A stretch of DNA of 64,000 bases from Fictibacillus solisalsi (GTDB lineage: Bacteria > Bacillota > Bacilli > Bacillales > Fictibacillaceae). Both the position numbers and the translations under genes were made by a program. The notes below the pieces were generated by a model. The model was not told where the DNA came from. It made no database searches and saw only the letters and a list, made by a program, of their open reading frames with translations. Below are positions 1 through 8,860 of this stretch, one piece after another; positions within the stretch are counted from its first letter, which is position 1, and the number at the start of each line of letters is the position of its first letter. The DNA lies in assembly GCF_900103485.1 (NCBI RefSeq), contig NZ_FNHW01000001.1, positions 2,002,521 through 2,066,520 of the forward strand. The letters are read 5' to 3'.

Positions 1-665
1 TCTTCTGGAATCTGACTAATGATCCAATCGATCTTATCAGGAAGCTCAGGAAAAACCGGGACTGTTCTCAATCCTCCTTTGTCATCGATTACGTGTTTGA
101 TATGAACGTATCGAATAAATGTTTTCAACCGTTCATACATAGCAAGCGGATCCTCTCCTACATACTTTGGATTGCCCACATCAAAGGTAAACCCGGCAGG
201 AATCTCTTGTGAACGGCAGTCCAGAAAAAAAGTCTCCAGAAATTCTGTTCGTCCACCATAAGTGGTCTGATCGTTTTCGATAGTAAAAGTCAGTTTTGGA
301 AACTGCAGCAAAAGAGCATTTAAATGGGAAAGTTCCTCCTTCATTCCGAAATAGTGACCAAGCGGCATTTTCAACAGCCATGCCCCTACTGCTTCCGCTT
401 CCTGAAAAAGACCGAATAGGGGATCGATATTTAACTTTCCATTTTCTTCAAACAACGGCTGCGGCGAGGAAAAAACAATGTCCAGATTCAGTTCCTTTAA
501 TCTTTCTCCTGCATCGTTCAACACGATCCCGAGAGAAAGCATCTCCCTGCGCACCTCCACACCATCCGCCTTAGCCTCTGCCAAACTCTCTGCTATTTTG
601 TCAAACTCCCGCGCACCCAACTCCGTATTCCCGAATGCGTTTTGTGTACAATAAATGTGATTCAT
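1..665 (-). CDS. Sugar phosphate isomerase/epimerase (partial, 3' end off the left edge)
   Basis: The reading frame is open from the window edge to an ATG at 665, preceded by the ribosome binding site AAAGGAG. The protein begins MNHIYCTQNAFGNTELGARE and about 221 codons are visible. Segments such as LTFTIENDQTTYGG and FTFDVGNPKYVG, plus the pattern of beta strands ending in Glu, Asp or His, fit the xylose-isomerase-like TIM barrel family (AP endonuclease 2 fold), whose metal ligands are Glu/Asp/His. The substrate cannot be read from sequence. A palindromic operator lies 33 bp upstream and a LacI repressor gene follows, so the gene is probably induced by a sugar or sugar acid. The family call is firm; the reaction is unknown. 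Confidence 0.8.
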   Translation of the reverse strand, partial: MNHIYCTQNAFGNTELGAREFDKIAESLAEAKADGVEVRREMLSLGIVLNDAGERLKELNLDIVFSSPQPLFEENGKLNIDPLFGLFQEAEAVGAWLLKMPLGHYFGMKEELSHLNALLLQFPKLTFTIENDQTTYGGRTEFLETFFLDCRSQEIPAGFTFDVGNPKYVGEDPLAMYERLKTFIRYVHIKHVIDDKGGLRTVPVFPELPDKIDWIISQIPE

Positions 666-697
666 TAACCCCGCTCCTTTGAATGCGCTTACTTTAT

Positions 698-715
698 AAT
701 GGTACCGGTACCATT
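698..715. promoter_or_regulatory. Palindromic LacI-family operator upstream of the isomerase
   Basis: A perfect 18-bp palindrome, AATGGTACCGGTACCATT, sits between the repressor gene and the start of the isomerase gene. Its 14-bp core matches the operator upstream of the repressor itself at all but two symmetric positions. A TATAAA hexamer, a possible -10 for the isomerase, lies directly downstream on the minus strand. I infer that the adjacent LacI-type protein binds here. Confidence 0.75.
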
Positions 716-750
716 TTACCGTTGAAAAAGGGGTCTAGCGATTAGACCTC

Positions 751-1767
751 TTATTTCTCTGGTGTGGAATTCCTTTTTATCAACTTTCCTTTATACATGA
801 AGGAATGGGAGGTTGTCCGTTCTCCTCTGATTCGTTCAAGGACCATTTTCATCGCGCTTACCCCAATTTCAAATGTAGGCTGCTCAATGCAGGTAATTCC
901 TCCAAATACAACAGGTGCCCAATCTGGATTATCAAATGTGAGGAGTGAAAGTTCATCCGGCACAGAAATGTTCATGGTATTGAGTTCATTTGCAATTTTT
1001 AGCATTAAAAGTGCATTTACTGTAAAGATGGCTTTGGATTGCCCCTTGGCATCTTCGAGAAATGAAACCAGCTTATTTCTAAACCGGCATCCATCATCTG
1101 TGGAAACAATATAGACATCATCAGAGCTTTTGTGATTGCTCTTTTTCAGAACGTCCTGAAAAAACTGATACCTCTCATGCCTTGTACTAATTTCCTGAAA
1201 CGGTTCACTAAAAAACGCGATACGTTCATAATTTCGCTGAAGAAGAAATCCCAGAGAATCCTCTGTTGCCTGCCGGTTATCCAAGCCTACAAAATCCATA
1301 TCCAGTTCAGGAATATTTCGATCCAGCAGTACAACCGGAATGGAATCATCTTTCATTTCCAGTAAGGAAGAGTTATTCCCACCCGTTGTATGAATAATTA
1401 GCCCATCGATCCGGTGAGACTGCAGCATATGAATAAAACGTTTCTCCTTCTCTGGATCGTTATCGGAATTGCAGATCATAAGACTGTAACCATTTTTCGC
1501 GGAGATCTCTTCAGCACCTCTTAAAATAGCTGTACTATATGGATTGCGGATATCTGCAATGATGACGCCAATGAGGTAGCTTTTTCTTCCTTTCAAACCT
1601 CTTGCAGCCGTACTGGGCCGGTAATCCAATTCCTGAACAGCAGCTTCTATTTTCTTTTTTGTTTTATCGGCAAGTTCATCCAGCCGCCCGCCTAAATAAC
1701 GTGACACCGACGTTTTTGAAACTCCCGCCCGTTTCGCTACATCATAAATGGTTATCTTTTGGGCCAT
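751..1767 (-). CDS. LacI-family transcriptional repressor
   Basis: This 338-residue protein has the LacI layout. A helix-turn-helix lies at residues 5-24 (ITIYDVAKRAGVSKTSVSRYL), followed by a hinge and a periplasmic-binding-like effector domain from about residue 62. The start is supported by AAGGTGG just upstream. It probably represses the downstream isomerase and itself, because near-identical palindromes flank it. The inducer is likely a sugar or sugar acid. It resembles regulators of the KdgR/GntR sort, but I cannot assign one. The gene reads towards the isomerase with its own strong promoter upstream. Confidence 0.88.
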   Translation of the reverse strand: MAQKITIYDVAKRAGVSKTSVSRYLGGRLDELADKTKKKIEAAVQELDYRPSTAARGLKGRKSYLIGVIIADIRNPYSTAILRGAEEISAKNGYSLMICNSDNDPEKEKRFIHMLQSHRIDGLIIHTTGGNNSSLLEMKDDSIPVVLLDRNIPELDMDFVGLDNRQATEDSLGFLLQRNYERIAFFSEPFQEISTRHERYQFFQDVLKKSNHKSSDDVYIVSTDDGCRFRNKLVSFLEDAKGQSKAIFTVNALLMLKIANELNTMNISVPDELSLLTFDNPDWAPVVFGGITCIEQPTFEIGVSAMKMVLERIRGERTTSHSFMYKGKLIKRNSTPEK

Positions 1768-1798
1768 TACCCCACCTTACTTTCAGTTAAATCTTCCT

Positions 1799-1812
1799 TG
1801 GAACCGGTTCCA
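1799..1812. promoter_or_regulatory. Palindromic LacI-family operator, autoregulatory
   Basis: The perfect palindrome TGGAACCGGTTCCA lies just downstream of the repressor promoter, at about +3 to +16 on the minus strand. Its match to the operator at 698-715 suggests the repressor blocks its own transcription. Confidence 0.75.
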
Positions 1813-1821
1813 TTTTAAAAA

Positions 1822-1849
1822 AGTTTACCATATGCTGTGAGGATGTCAA
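1822..1849 (-). promoter_or_regulatory. SigA-type promoter of the LacI repressor gene
   Basis: On the minus strand there is a perfect -35 TTGACA (1844-1849), a 16-bp spacer and a -10 TAAACT (1822-1827). The predicted start near 1815 places the operator at 1799-1812 directly over the first transcribed bases. Confidence 0.65.
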
Positions 1850-1946
1850 CAAGCAAAAAGAATTTTTTTAATTTTCTTTTTCCTTATGTTTTACTTAAAA
1901 GAAATCGTTTACAATAAACACAACGATTAACAAGGAGGCTGTTCCA

Positions 1947-2006
1947 ATGAGAAACGTAAGAAATGTCCATCGCCAACCAACATATAAGGGTGATACACCT
2001 TCTTAA
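1947..2006 (+). CDS. 19-codon leader peptide upstream of the ABC exporter
   Basis: A very good ribosome binding site (AAGGAGG at 1932-1938) is followed eight bases later by ATG and a 19-codon ORF encoding MRNVRNVHRQPTYKGDTPS. It ends 65 bases before the exporter start. The last third of the ORF carries one arm of a hairpin whose other arm can instead pair with the exporter's ribosome binding site. That is the layout of a ribosome-stalling leader peptide. The sequence matches no leader I know; the function is inferred from position and RNA structure. Confidence 0.6.
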   Translation: MRNVRNVHRQPTYKGDTPS

Positions 2007-2065
2007 GAAGTGGGTGAACAGTGTGCCCCCCTTATATGTGTGTCTTTGAATCACTCATAAAGGGG
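1980..2065 (+). promoter_or_regulatory. Candidate translational attenuator of the ABC exporter
   Basis: Arm 1, ACATATAAGGG (1980-1990, inside the leader ORF), is exactly complementary to arm 3, CCCTTATATGT (2029-2039). Arm 3 with its adjacent C-run (2026-2033) can also pair with AAGGGG (2060-2065), the exporter's ribosome binding site. A small palindrome, CTTCTTAAGAAG (1999-2010), spans the leader stop codon. Normal translation would disrupt arm 1 and free arm 3 to mask the site; a ribosome stalled early would let 1:3 form and open it. No long T-run follows, so translational control fits better than termination. Confidence 0.5.
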
Positions 2066-2071
2066 TAAATC

Positions 2072-3817
2072 ATGCGATTTCCAATCAAAAGATTTCTTTC
2101 TTATTATAAACCTTACCTGTGTTTGTTTCTTTCCGTCTTGTTTTGCGCGCTGATCACGTCTTCCATTGCGCTCGTCTATCCGCTTCTTGTCCGGTACATA
2201 ACGAAAGACGTGCTGGCCGATCAAGGGGCTTTGGACATCCAAAACGTTTATTGGACGGGTGGCCTGATGATTGTTTTGACCGTGCTTCAGAATGCCGGGA
2301 ACTATTTTGTGGACTACAAAGGCCATGAGGTTGGCGCCCGTATGGAACGTGATTTACGAAGTGAACTATTCGCGCATATGCAAAAGCTTTCCTTTAGTTT
2401 TTTTGATCATGAGAAAACCGGAAAGCTCATGTCACGGATTACAAATGATCTGCTTTCGCTTTCTGAACTGTATCATCACGGTCCGGAGGATTATATGAAA
2501 TACATGGTGCGCTTTGTGGGTGCCTTTGTCATTTTATTTGTAATTAATCCTTCATTGACGATGGCCGTTTTTTGCTTCTTGCCGGTGCTCGGCATCTTTT
2601 CGCTGTTCTTCAATAAGATATTAAACCGCGCCTTAACCAAAAACAAAGAGCGGATCAGCGATGTTCATGCCCGTGTTGAGGATAGCCTGGGGGGAATTCG
2701 CGTCGTTAAATCGTTTGCGAATGAAAACATTGAGATCCATAAATTCAATGGTGAAAACAATCGATTTCTAGACAGCCGAAAGAACATTTATCGGGCAGAA
2801 GCCATCTTTTTCAACGGCGTTGAAACGTTCATTCAAATGATTACTCTAACCGTGATTATCTATGGAAGTTCAAAAATCGTGCATCATACGCTTGACCTTG
2901 CTGATTTGATTACCTTTCTTCTCTATGTTAATTACTTGGTTGAACCGATAAAGCAGATGACCCACATGAGCACACAGCTTCAGGAGGGGCTTACCGGTTT
3001 TGCGCGTTTTATGGAAATTATGAATACGAAGCCAGCGATTGAAGATGACAGTCATGCGGTAACTCCTTCATCAATTCAAGGAAAAATAGAATTCAAACAG
3101 ATCGGCTTTCATTATGAGAAACATTTGGATCCTGTCATCTCCAATCTGTCACTTACTGTTCAGCCGGGAGAGTATGTGGCACTTGTTGGCCCCTCCGGTG
3201 CCGGAAAGACGACATTGTGCTCCCTCATTCCCCGCTTTTATGAGGTGACATCAGGAGAATTGCTCATCGACGGAATCGACGTCCGCCATTTTGAACAAAA
3301 AGGGCTGCGAAAACATATTGGAATCGTGCAGCAGGATGTTTATCTTTTTGACGGTTCTGTCCGTGAAAACATCAGCTACGGAAATCCGGAGGCAAGCGAT
3401 GCCCAAATTATTGAAGCAGCACGCCAGGCCAATGCCCATGATTTTATCATGAGCCTTCCAAACGGCTACGATTCCGAAATCGGGCAACGTGGAGTAAGGC
3501 TGTCCGGCGGGCAAAAGCAGCGGTTAAGCATTGCTCGTGTATTTTTAAAAGACCCGGCGATTTTGATTTTCGATGAAGCAACCAGCTCGCTGGATAATGA
3601 GAGTGAAAGCATCGTCAAAGCGTCCCTTGACCGGCTGGCGAAGGGAAGAACGACCATCGTTATTGCCCACCGCCTCTCAACGATCCGCAACGCAGAGCGC
3701 ATTATTGTCCTGAACCAAAAAGGCATTTCGGAGCAGGGAACACACCGGTCATTACTAGAAAAAAATGGAGAGTACTCCCGCTTGTATTTCAGGGAGTTTT
3801 CCTCCGAGTCAGGTTGA
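2072..3817 (+). CDS. ABC transporter, fused permease and ATPase (multidrug-exporter type, YwjA-like)
   Basis: This 581-residue half-transporter has six predicted membrane helices in its first ~310 residues and a nucleotide-binding domain after them. The Walker A motif GPSGAGKT is at about 373-380, the signature LSGGQ at about 477-481, and Walker B (ILIFDEATSSLD) has D501 and E502. Such proteins work as dimers exporting lipids, drugs or peptides. It is closest in feel to B. subtilis YwjA, but no substrate can be read. The ribosome binding site AAAGGGG (2059-2065) is the likely target of the attenuator upstream. It is a single-gene unit ended by a strong terminator. Confidence 0.88.
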   Translation: MRFPIKRFLSYYKPYLCLFLSVLFCALITSSIALVYPLLVRYITKDVLADQGALDIQNVYWTGGLMIVLTVLQNAGNYFVDYKGHEVGARMERDLRSELFAHMQKLSFSFFDHEKTGKLMSRITNDLLSLSELYHHGPEDYMKYMVRFVGAFVILFVINPSLTMAVFCFLPVLGIFSLFFNKILNRALTKNKERISDVHARVEDSLGGIRVVKSFANENIEIHKFNGENNRFLDSRKNIYRAEAIFFNGVETFIQMITLTVIIYGSSKIVHHTLDLADLITFLLYVNYLVEPIKQMTHMSTQLQEGLTGFARFMEIMNTKPAIEDDSHAVTPSSIQGKIEFKQIGFHYEKHLDPVISNLSLTVQPGEYVALVGPSGAGKTTLCSLIPRFYEVTSGELLIDGIDVRHFEQKGLRKHIGIVQQDVYLFDGSVRENISYGNPEASDAQIIEAARQANAHDFIMSLPNGYDSEIGQRGVRLSGGQKQRLSIARVFLKDPAILIFDEATSSLDNESESIVKASLDRLAKGRTTIVIAHRLSTIRNAERIIVLNQKGISEQGTHRSLLEKNGEYSRLYFREFSSESG

Positions 3818-3818
3818 T

Positions 3819-3858
3819 AAAAAAGCAGTCTCTCCTTACAGGGAGAGACTGCTTTTTT
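3819..3858. terminator. Bidirectional terminator between the ABC exporter and nasC
   Basis: A near-perfect 14-bp stem (AAAGCAGTCTCTCC and its complement) has A-runs on the left and T-runs on the right, so it can stop both the rightward exporter and the leftward nas operon. Confidence 0.9.
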
Positions 3859-3865
3859 GCCTTGG

Positions 3866-6007
3866 TCAATTTCTTGTCAAGTCAATGACAGGCGACACCC
3901 TGACAGCGCATACTTTAAATCCGGGCATCTTGCAGACAGGGTCAAGCCCCTGGTATGTAACGTTGTTCACATTCTGTTCTCCACCCCAGTGAAACGGGAT
4001 AAACAAGGTATCTTCCCGTATCGAATCATCATACGCACCCCTGGCTTTCATTCTTCCTCTTGAAGAATCCACGTAGACCATGGTCCCATCTTTTATGCCA
4101 AATGCATTTGCTGTTTTCGGATGAATTTTGACAAAGCTTTCTATCTGGCGGGCAGAAAGAGCCGGGCTCCTTCTGGTTTGTGAGCCGGACAGATAGTGGC
4201 TCATCACCCTTCCCGTCGTCAAATGAAGCGGATAACTCTCTGATGTTCGCTCCTTTGGGACATGGTTGATGACAGGAAGCATCTTCGCTTTGCCATTTGG
4301 CCGGGCAAATGTTTCACTGAACAGCCTTCCCTCCCCCTTGTGGCCTTCTGTAGGACATGGCCAGTAAATTCGTTCATCCTTCAGCCGTGAATAAGTGATC
4401 CCAAAATAGTCCGCTTTTCCTCCCTTGCTCGCCACCCTCAGTTCATTGAAGATATCTTCTGCTTTGGTATAGGAAAAATAGGCTTCTTTCCCCAATACCC
4501 TTGCCACATCACACAGGATTTGCCAGTCGTGTCTCACTTCACCCGGGCAGCTTCGGGCCGCTCTTCTTAACGTCACCCTGCCTTCCAGATTGGTTAATGT
4601 CCCTTCGTCTTCCAAATACGAAGAACTTGGAAGCAACAGATCAGCGAGCCTGCCTGTTTCTGATACAAACATATCAACCACCACCAGACATTTAAGCCGC
4701 TTAAGCGCTTGAGCCGCAAGAGTGGCATTCGGGGTGGAAATCAGAGGGTTGGAACCCATGATGAATAAAGCCTTAATTTCGCCATCCGCTATCTTTTCCA
4801 TCATTTCATAGGCAGAAATCCCTTTGCCTGGCAGCTCCTTTTCAGGGATACCCCACAGATTGGCAATATAGTTCCTGTGTTCCGGGTTTTCGATACTCCG
4901 GTATCCGGGCAGCTGGTCTGCTTTTTGGCCATGTTCCCTGCCGCCTTGTCCATTCCCTTGGCCGGTGACGGCTCCATAGCCTGCTCCAGGCTTACCAATA
5001 TTCCCGGTGGCCAGAACCAGATTAATAAAGTTTCTGACTGTGTCAAAACCGTGTGTTTGCTGCTCCACCCCTCTGGCTGTAAAAACCATGGCACGGGAAA
5101 CGGAAGCGAATGTAACAGCCGTGTACTCAATCATTTCACGGGGAAGACCTGTTAAATCAGCGATGGCATCCAGGTCAACACCAGAGATCTGTTTCAGCAC
5201 TTCATCAAAACCTTCCGTTCGCTCCTTTATAAACTGCTCATCATGGAGATTGCGGTCAAGGATCACTTTTAACATGCCATTAACCAGAGCAGCATCCATG
5301 CCTGGCTTTACTTTTAAATGGAGATCAGCTAATTTGGTGGTTAAGGTTTCTCTTGGATCAATAGCGATGATAAATGCACCATTGTCCTTCGCTTTTCGAA
5401 AATAAGGAAGAAGCGTTGGCTGGCATTCGGCAATATTGGTTCCTGCAAGAATGATGCACTCTGCCAATGGAACTTCTTCCATTTCGTTCGTTAACCCCCG
5501 GTCCAGGCCAAATGCTTCATTCATTGCGGAGGCAGCCGCCGACATGCAATAGCGGCCATTATAATCGATATGCTTTGTCTTCAATCCCACTCTGGCAAAC
5601 TTCCCAAGCAGGTATGCTTCTTCATTGGTTAATGAGCCGCCTCCATACACTCCGACAGAATCGGGACCGTCGTGCTCCTGAAGCGTGCTAAACTGCTCTT
5701 TAATAAAAAACAATGCTTCCTCCCACGTAATTTCTACAAATTGTCCATTCACCTTTTTCATCGGATGTAGAATCCGTTCTTTATGAAGGGTGTGCTGATG
5801 AGCATTCCTGCCTTTTATGCACAATCTTCCCTCGGAAACGGTATCTTTCAGCGGAAGAACTTTGTATTTTTTCCTGTCTCCCGTACGCTGTTCAAGCAGC
5901 TGCATGGTGCATTGAACACTGCAGAAGGGGCACTGTGTATCCATCACAGTTTCTTTTTCTGCATCCTGCTGCTGATGGCGAAAGTGTTCCAGAAAACTAC
6001 TGGTCAA
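3866..6007 (-). CDS. nasC: Assimilatory nitrate reductase catalytic subunit
   Basis: The 713-residue protein is a molybdopterin oxidoreductase that reduces nitrate to nitrite in the cytoplasm. Its N-terminus carries the [4Fe-4S] ligands C26, C29, C33 and C63 (CPFCSVQC and GRLCIKG). A long molybdopterin domain and a C-terminal dinucleotide-binding fold follow. The start is a TTG preceded by a purine-rich AGGAAGGTGAG. The length matches B. subtilis NasC. It is the last gene of nasD-nasE-nasC. The usual electron-transfer subunit NasB is not in the cluster, so the electron donor is unclear. Confidence 0.9.
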   Translation of the reverse strand: MTSSFLEHFRHQQQDAEKETVMDTQCPFCSVQCTMQLLEQRTGDRKKYKVLPLKDTVSEGRLCIKGRNAHQHTLHKERILHPMKKVNGQFVEITWEEALFFIKEQFSTLQEHDGPDSVGVYGGGSLTNEEAYLLGKFARVGLKTKHIDYNGRYCMSAAASAMNEAFGLDRGLTNEMEEVPLAECIILAGTNIAECQPTLLPYFRKAKDNGAFIIAIDPRETLTTKLADLHLKVKPGMDAALVNGMLKVILDRNLHDEQFIKERTEGFDEVLKQISGVDLDAIADLTGLPREMIEYTAVTFASVSRAMVFTARGVEQQTHGFDTVRNFINLVLATGNIGKPGAGYGAVTGQGNGQGGREHGQKADQLPGYRSIENPEHRNYIANLWGIPEKELPGKGISAYEMMEKIADGEIKALFIMGSNPLISTPNATLAAQALKRLKCLVVVDMFVSETGRLADLLLPSSSYLEDEGTLTNLEGRVTLRRAARSCPGEVRHDWQILCDVARVLGKEAYFSYTKAEDIFNELRVASKGGKADYFGITYSRLKDERIYWPCPTEGHKGEGRLFSETFARPNGKAKMLPVINHVPKERTSESYPLHLTTGRVMSHYLSGSQTRRSPALSARQIESFVKIHPKTANAFGIKDGTMVYVDSSRGRMKARGAYDDSIREDTLFIPFHWGGEQNVNNVTYQGLDPVCKMPGFKVCAVRVSPVIDLTRN

Positions 6008-6042
6008 TAGTACTCACCTTCCTCCCTCCTTTTCTATCATTC

Positions 6043-6348
6043 TTATAAACAAAGGTAGACCTTCTCTTCCTGCACTTCCACTTTATATGTTTTCACACAG
6101 CCCATATCCGGCCCTTGTGCCTCTCCACTGTCAGTGCAAATCTTCCAGTCATGCATCGGGCAGAATACATACTCTCCGCTTACCATTCCCTGGGCAAGTA
6201 CGCCCCCTTTATGCGGGCAGCGATTTTCCACCGCTTTGATCTTTCCGTTGGAAAGCTTAAAGAGAGCAATATCATGCTCTCCCACTTTTAATGACATCCC
6301 CAGTTTTTCAGGTAATTTGCTCAGCTTGGCCACTTCAATCCGATTCAT
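6043..6348 (-). CDS. nasE: Nitrite reductase small subunit (Rieske protein)
   Basis: This 101-residue protein is a small Rieske [2Fe-2S] protein of the NirD type. The ligand pairs are visible as C44-P-H46 and C63-P-M-H66. It partners the large siroheme subunit encoded immediately upstream (24 bp away) to reduce nitrite to ammonium with NADH. The length is close to that of B. subtilis NasE. The position between nasD and nasC supports co-transcription from the TnrA-controlled promoter. Confidence 0.92.
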   Translation of the reverse strand: MNRIEVAKLSKLPEKLGMSLKVGEHDIALFKLSNGKIKAVENRCPHKGGVLAQGMVSGEYVFCPMHDWKICTDSGEAQGPDMGCVKTYKVEVQEEKVYLCL

Positions 6349-6372
6349 TTTGGTTTTCCTCCCTTTGATCTA

Positions 6373-8781
6373 TTAAACACTCAGGCTTTCAAACAATTTC
6401 TCTTTGGTTTCCTTATTATTAATGATTTCTTTCCACGGCTCCTTCGTGTAGGAAAGGGCTTCTTCAATCCGGCCGACCAATTGGGAGCGGCCTTCTTCGT
6501 CAAAAAGAACTTCCCTGACATGTTCAAGACCCATTCGTTCAATCCATTTTGATGTGCGTTCCAGATAATGGGCGGTTTCTCTGTAATACTGCATAAAGGC
6601 GGCGGCCATCGTCACGACCTCTTCTTTCGTTTGTACGGTGCAAAGTAAATCACCGGCTCTCAGGTGGGTACCTCCGTTCCCTCCTACATACAGTTCGAAA
6701 CCTCCATCCACCCCCACGATTCCAAAGTCTTTGATACCCGACTCGGCACAGTTCCGCGGGCATGCAGACACACTCATTTTCACCTTGTGCGGAGTGTTTA
6801 GCCGTTCAAACTTTTTCTCCAATTCAATCCCCAAACTGGTGGAATCCTGTGTCCCAAAACGGCAAAATTGTTCTCCCACACAAGTCTTCACCGTTCGAAG
6901 GGTCTTTCCGTACGCATAGCCGGAAGGCATATCCAGTTCTGCCCAGACGTTTGGCAGATCCTCCTTTTTAATGCCCAGAAGATCAATCCGCTGGCCGCCG
7001 GTCAATTTAATCATCGGAACATTATAAGCTTCCGCGACGTTAGCAATTTTTCGCAGATCTTCTGCGGTGGTCACACCTCCATACATTCTGGGCACTACGG
7101 AATACGTCCCGTCTTTTTGGATATTTGCGTGCATCCGCTCATTCACAAATTTGGAAGCTGCTTCATCTTCATGCTGGGGATTCATCATTCCCAAATAGTA
7201 GTTAAGGGCAGGACGGCATTTGGAACAGCCCTCCTTTTCCCTCCAGTCCAGAACATGCATAACTTCCTTCACAAACTTCAGATTTTTGATTTTAATTTCT
7301 TCAAGCACCTCTTCCCTGCTAAGACTGGTACAGCTACAGATCGATTCTTTTTGTTCGATATACTTAAAATCATCTCCCAATGTATATTCCAGCAGTTCCG
7401 AAACCACCGGTTTGCATCCCCCGCAGGAACGGGAAGCGTTGGTGCAATCTCTTACTTCGTCAAGTGAGGTTAGTCCCTGATTCACAATGGCATCGCAGAT
7501 AGCCCCTTTGGTTACCCCGTTGCATCCGCAGACAACTTCATTCTCAGGCATCGAGGCAACGGCACTTTCTGCAGCTTCTTCCACAGGTGCAGCCAGCACC
7601 GCAATTTTCGGAATGCCGGAAACATCTTGTTTTTCAAGTATCATTTTAAACAGCCGCGGGCCATCCTGAATTTCTCCGAACATCACCGCACCAATCACAC
7701 GATTATCCCGAAAGACGATCTTTTTGTATACTCCCTCCACTTCATCATAAATTTTCACTGATTTTGTGTGTTCATCATCCATAAAGTGACCAGCAGAAAA
7801 CACATCAACACCAGATACTTTTAATTGTGTGGAAATTACAGAACCTTCATATTTGCTTGATCCGGTTTCAGTAATTCGTTCGGCTAAAATTTTCCCTTGA
7901 GCGTATAACGGTGCGACAAGTCCGTAAACCATTTCACGGTGCTCCGCGCATTCTCCCACTGCGTAAATGTCCGGTATTTCTGTCTCCAGGTAATCGTTGA
8001 CGAGGATCCCTCTGTTTACAGCTATTCCGCTGTTTCGGGCAAGCTGCACATTCGGCCGGATGCCGACAGCCATCACCACCAGATCTGCATTTGCGACCGA
8101 TCCATCACTGAACCTGACACCTTCTGCCCGCTTATTTCCTATAATTTCTGTTGTTTGTTTTTCCATTAAAAAGTTCATGCCTTGCTGCTCCAGCTCTTTC
8201 TTCAAAAGAGCAGCAGCTGTTCCGTCGAGCTGACGGTCCATCAACTGGCTGCCAAGGTGAACCACATCCACTTGCATTCCCAGATTGATCAGCCCCCTTG
8301 CCGCCTCTAATCCCAAAAGCCCTCCGCCAATGACTATCGCTTTTTTGTAATTCTGTGCAGCATCGATCATGGTTTCACAGTCTTTTATATCACGGAAAGC
8401 GGTGACTCCTTCTTTATCAGCACCAGGAACCGGAAGCATGAATGGTTCCGATCCCGTTGCCAGTATTAATTGGTCATATTCGACTTCCCTTCCAAGATCG
8501 GTATGCACACTTTTCCGATCTGAATCAATGCTTGTGACCGTTTCTCCTGTATATAGCGTGATGTTATTCTTCTCATACCACGCCCGGTCATTAAGAGTAA
8601 TATCCTGAATGGAAGTATCACCTTGAAGAACGGTAGATAAAAGGATTCGATTATAGTTCGGATGCGGCTCACTTCCAAAAATGGTAATATCAAATGCCTC
8701 TGCTTTCATTTTCAAGATTTCCTCGATGCAGCGAACTCCGGCCATGCCATTGCCTACAAGCACAAGCTTCTTTTTTTCCAT
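6373..8781 (-). CDS. nasD: Nitrite reductase large subunit (NADH, FAD, siroheme)
   Basis: I place the start at ATG 8781, which gives 802 residues, because AGGAGG lies five bases upstream. The frame stays open to 8889, but that extension runs through the TnrA box. Domains in order: NAD(P)H/FAD disulfide-reductase fold (from VLVGNGMAGVRC), a BFD-like [2Fe-2S] region with C418, C420 and CGGC near 455, then the two-part sulfite/nitrite reductase core. Siroheme/[4Fe-4S] cysteines fall near 634, 640, 674 and 678 (CVGEQFC, CPRNC). It reduces nitrite to ammonium. It is first in its operon. Confidence 0.93.
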   Translation of the reverse strand: MEKKKLVLVGNGMAGVRCIEEILKMKAEAFDITIFGSEPHPNYNRILLSTVLQGDTSIQDITLNDRAWYEKNNITLYTGETVTSIDSDRKSVHTDLGREVEYDQLILATGSEPFMLPVPGADKEGVTAFRDIKDCETMIDAAQNYKKAIVIGGGLLGLEAARGLINLGMQVDVVHLGSQLMDRQLDGTAAALLKKELEQQGMNFLMEKQTTEIIGNKRAEGVRFSDGSVANADLVVMAVGIRPNVQLARNSGIAVNRGILVNDYLETEIPDIYAVGECAEHREMVYGLVAPLYAQGKILAERITETGSSKYEGSVISTQLKVSGVDVFSAGHFMDDEHTKSVKIYDEVEGVYKKIVFRDNRVIGAVMFGEIQDGPRLFKMILEKQDVSGIPKIAVLAAPVEEAAESAVASMPENEVVCGCNGVTKGAICDAIVNQGLTSLDEVRDCTNASRSCGGCKPVVSELLEYTLGDDFKYIEQKESICSCTSLSREEVLEEIKIKNLKFVKEVMHVLDWREKEGCSKCRPALNYYLGMMNPQHEDEAASKFVNERMHANIQKDGTYSVVPRMYGGVTTAEDLRKIANVAEAYNVPMIKLTGGQRIDLLGIKKEDLPNVWAELDMPSGYAYGKTLRTVKTCVGEQFCRFGTQDSTSLGIELEKKFERLNTPHKVKMSVSACPRNCAESGIKDFGIVGVDGGFELYVGGNGGTHLRAGDLLCTVQTKEEVVTMAAAFMQYYRETAHYLERTSKWIERMGLEHVREVLFDEEGRSQLVGRIEEALSYTKEPWKEIINNKETKEKLFESLSV

Positions 8782-8860
8782 GGTAGCCTCCTGTTTAGTC
8801 AATATCCTATCTCTCTTTTTTAGAAAGGTACCACAACCGCTGAAGTTATTTCTCTTTGTA

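Noticed and set aside
698..1812. CcpA cre sites
   Set aside because: The palindromes have G at the third position where cre (TGWAANCGNTNWCA) needs A/T, and both flank a LacI-family gene, so a dedicated operator is more likely.
2021..2045. Rho-independent terminator in the exporter leader
   Set aside because: The hairpin is not followed by a proper T-run (TGTGTGTCTTTG), so translational rather than transcriptional attenuation was preferred.
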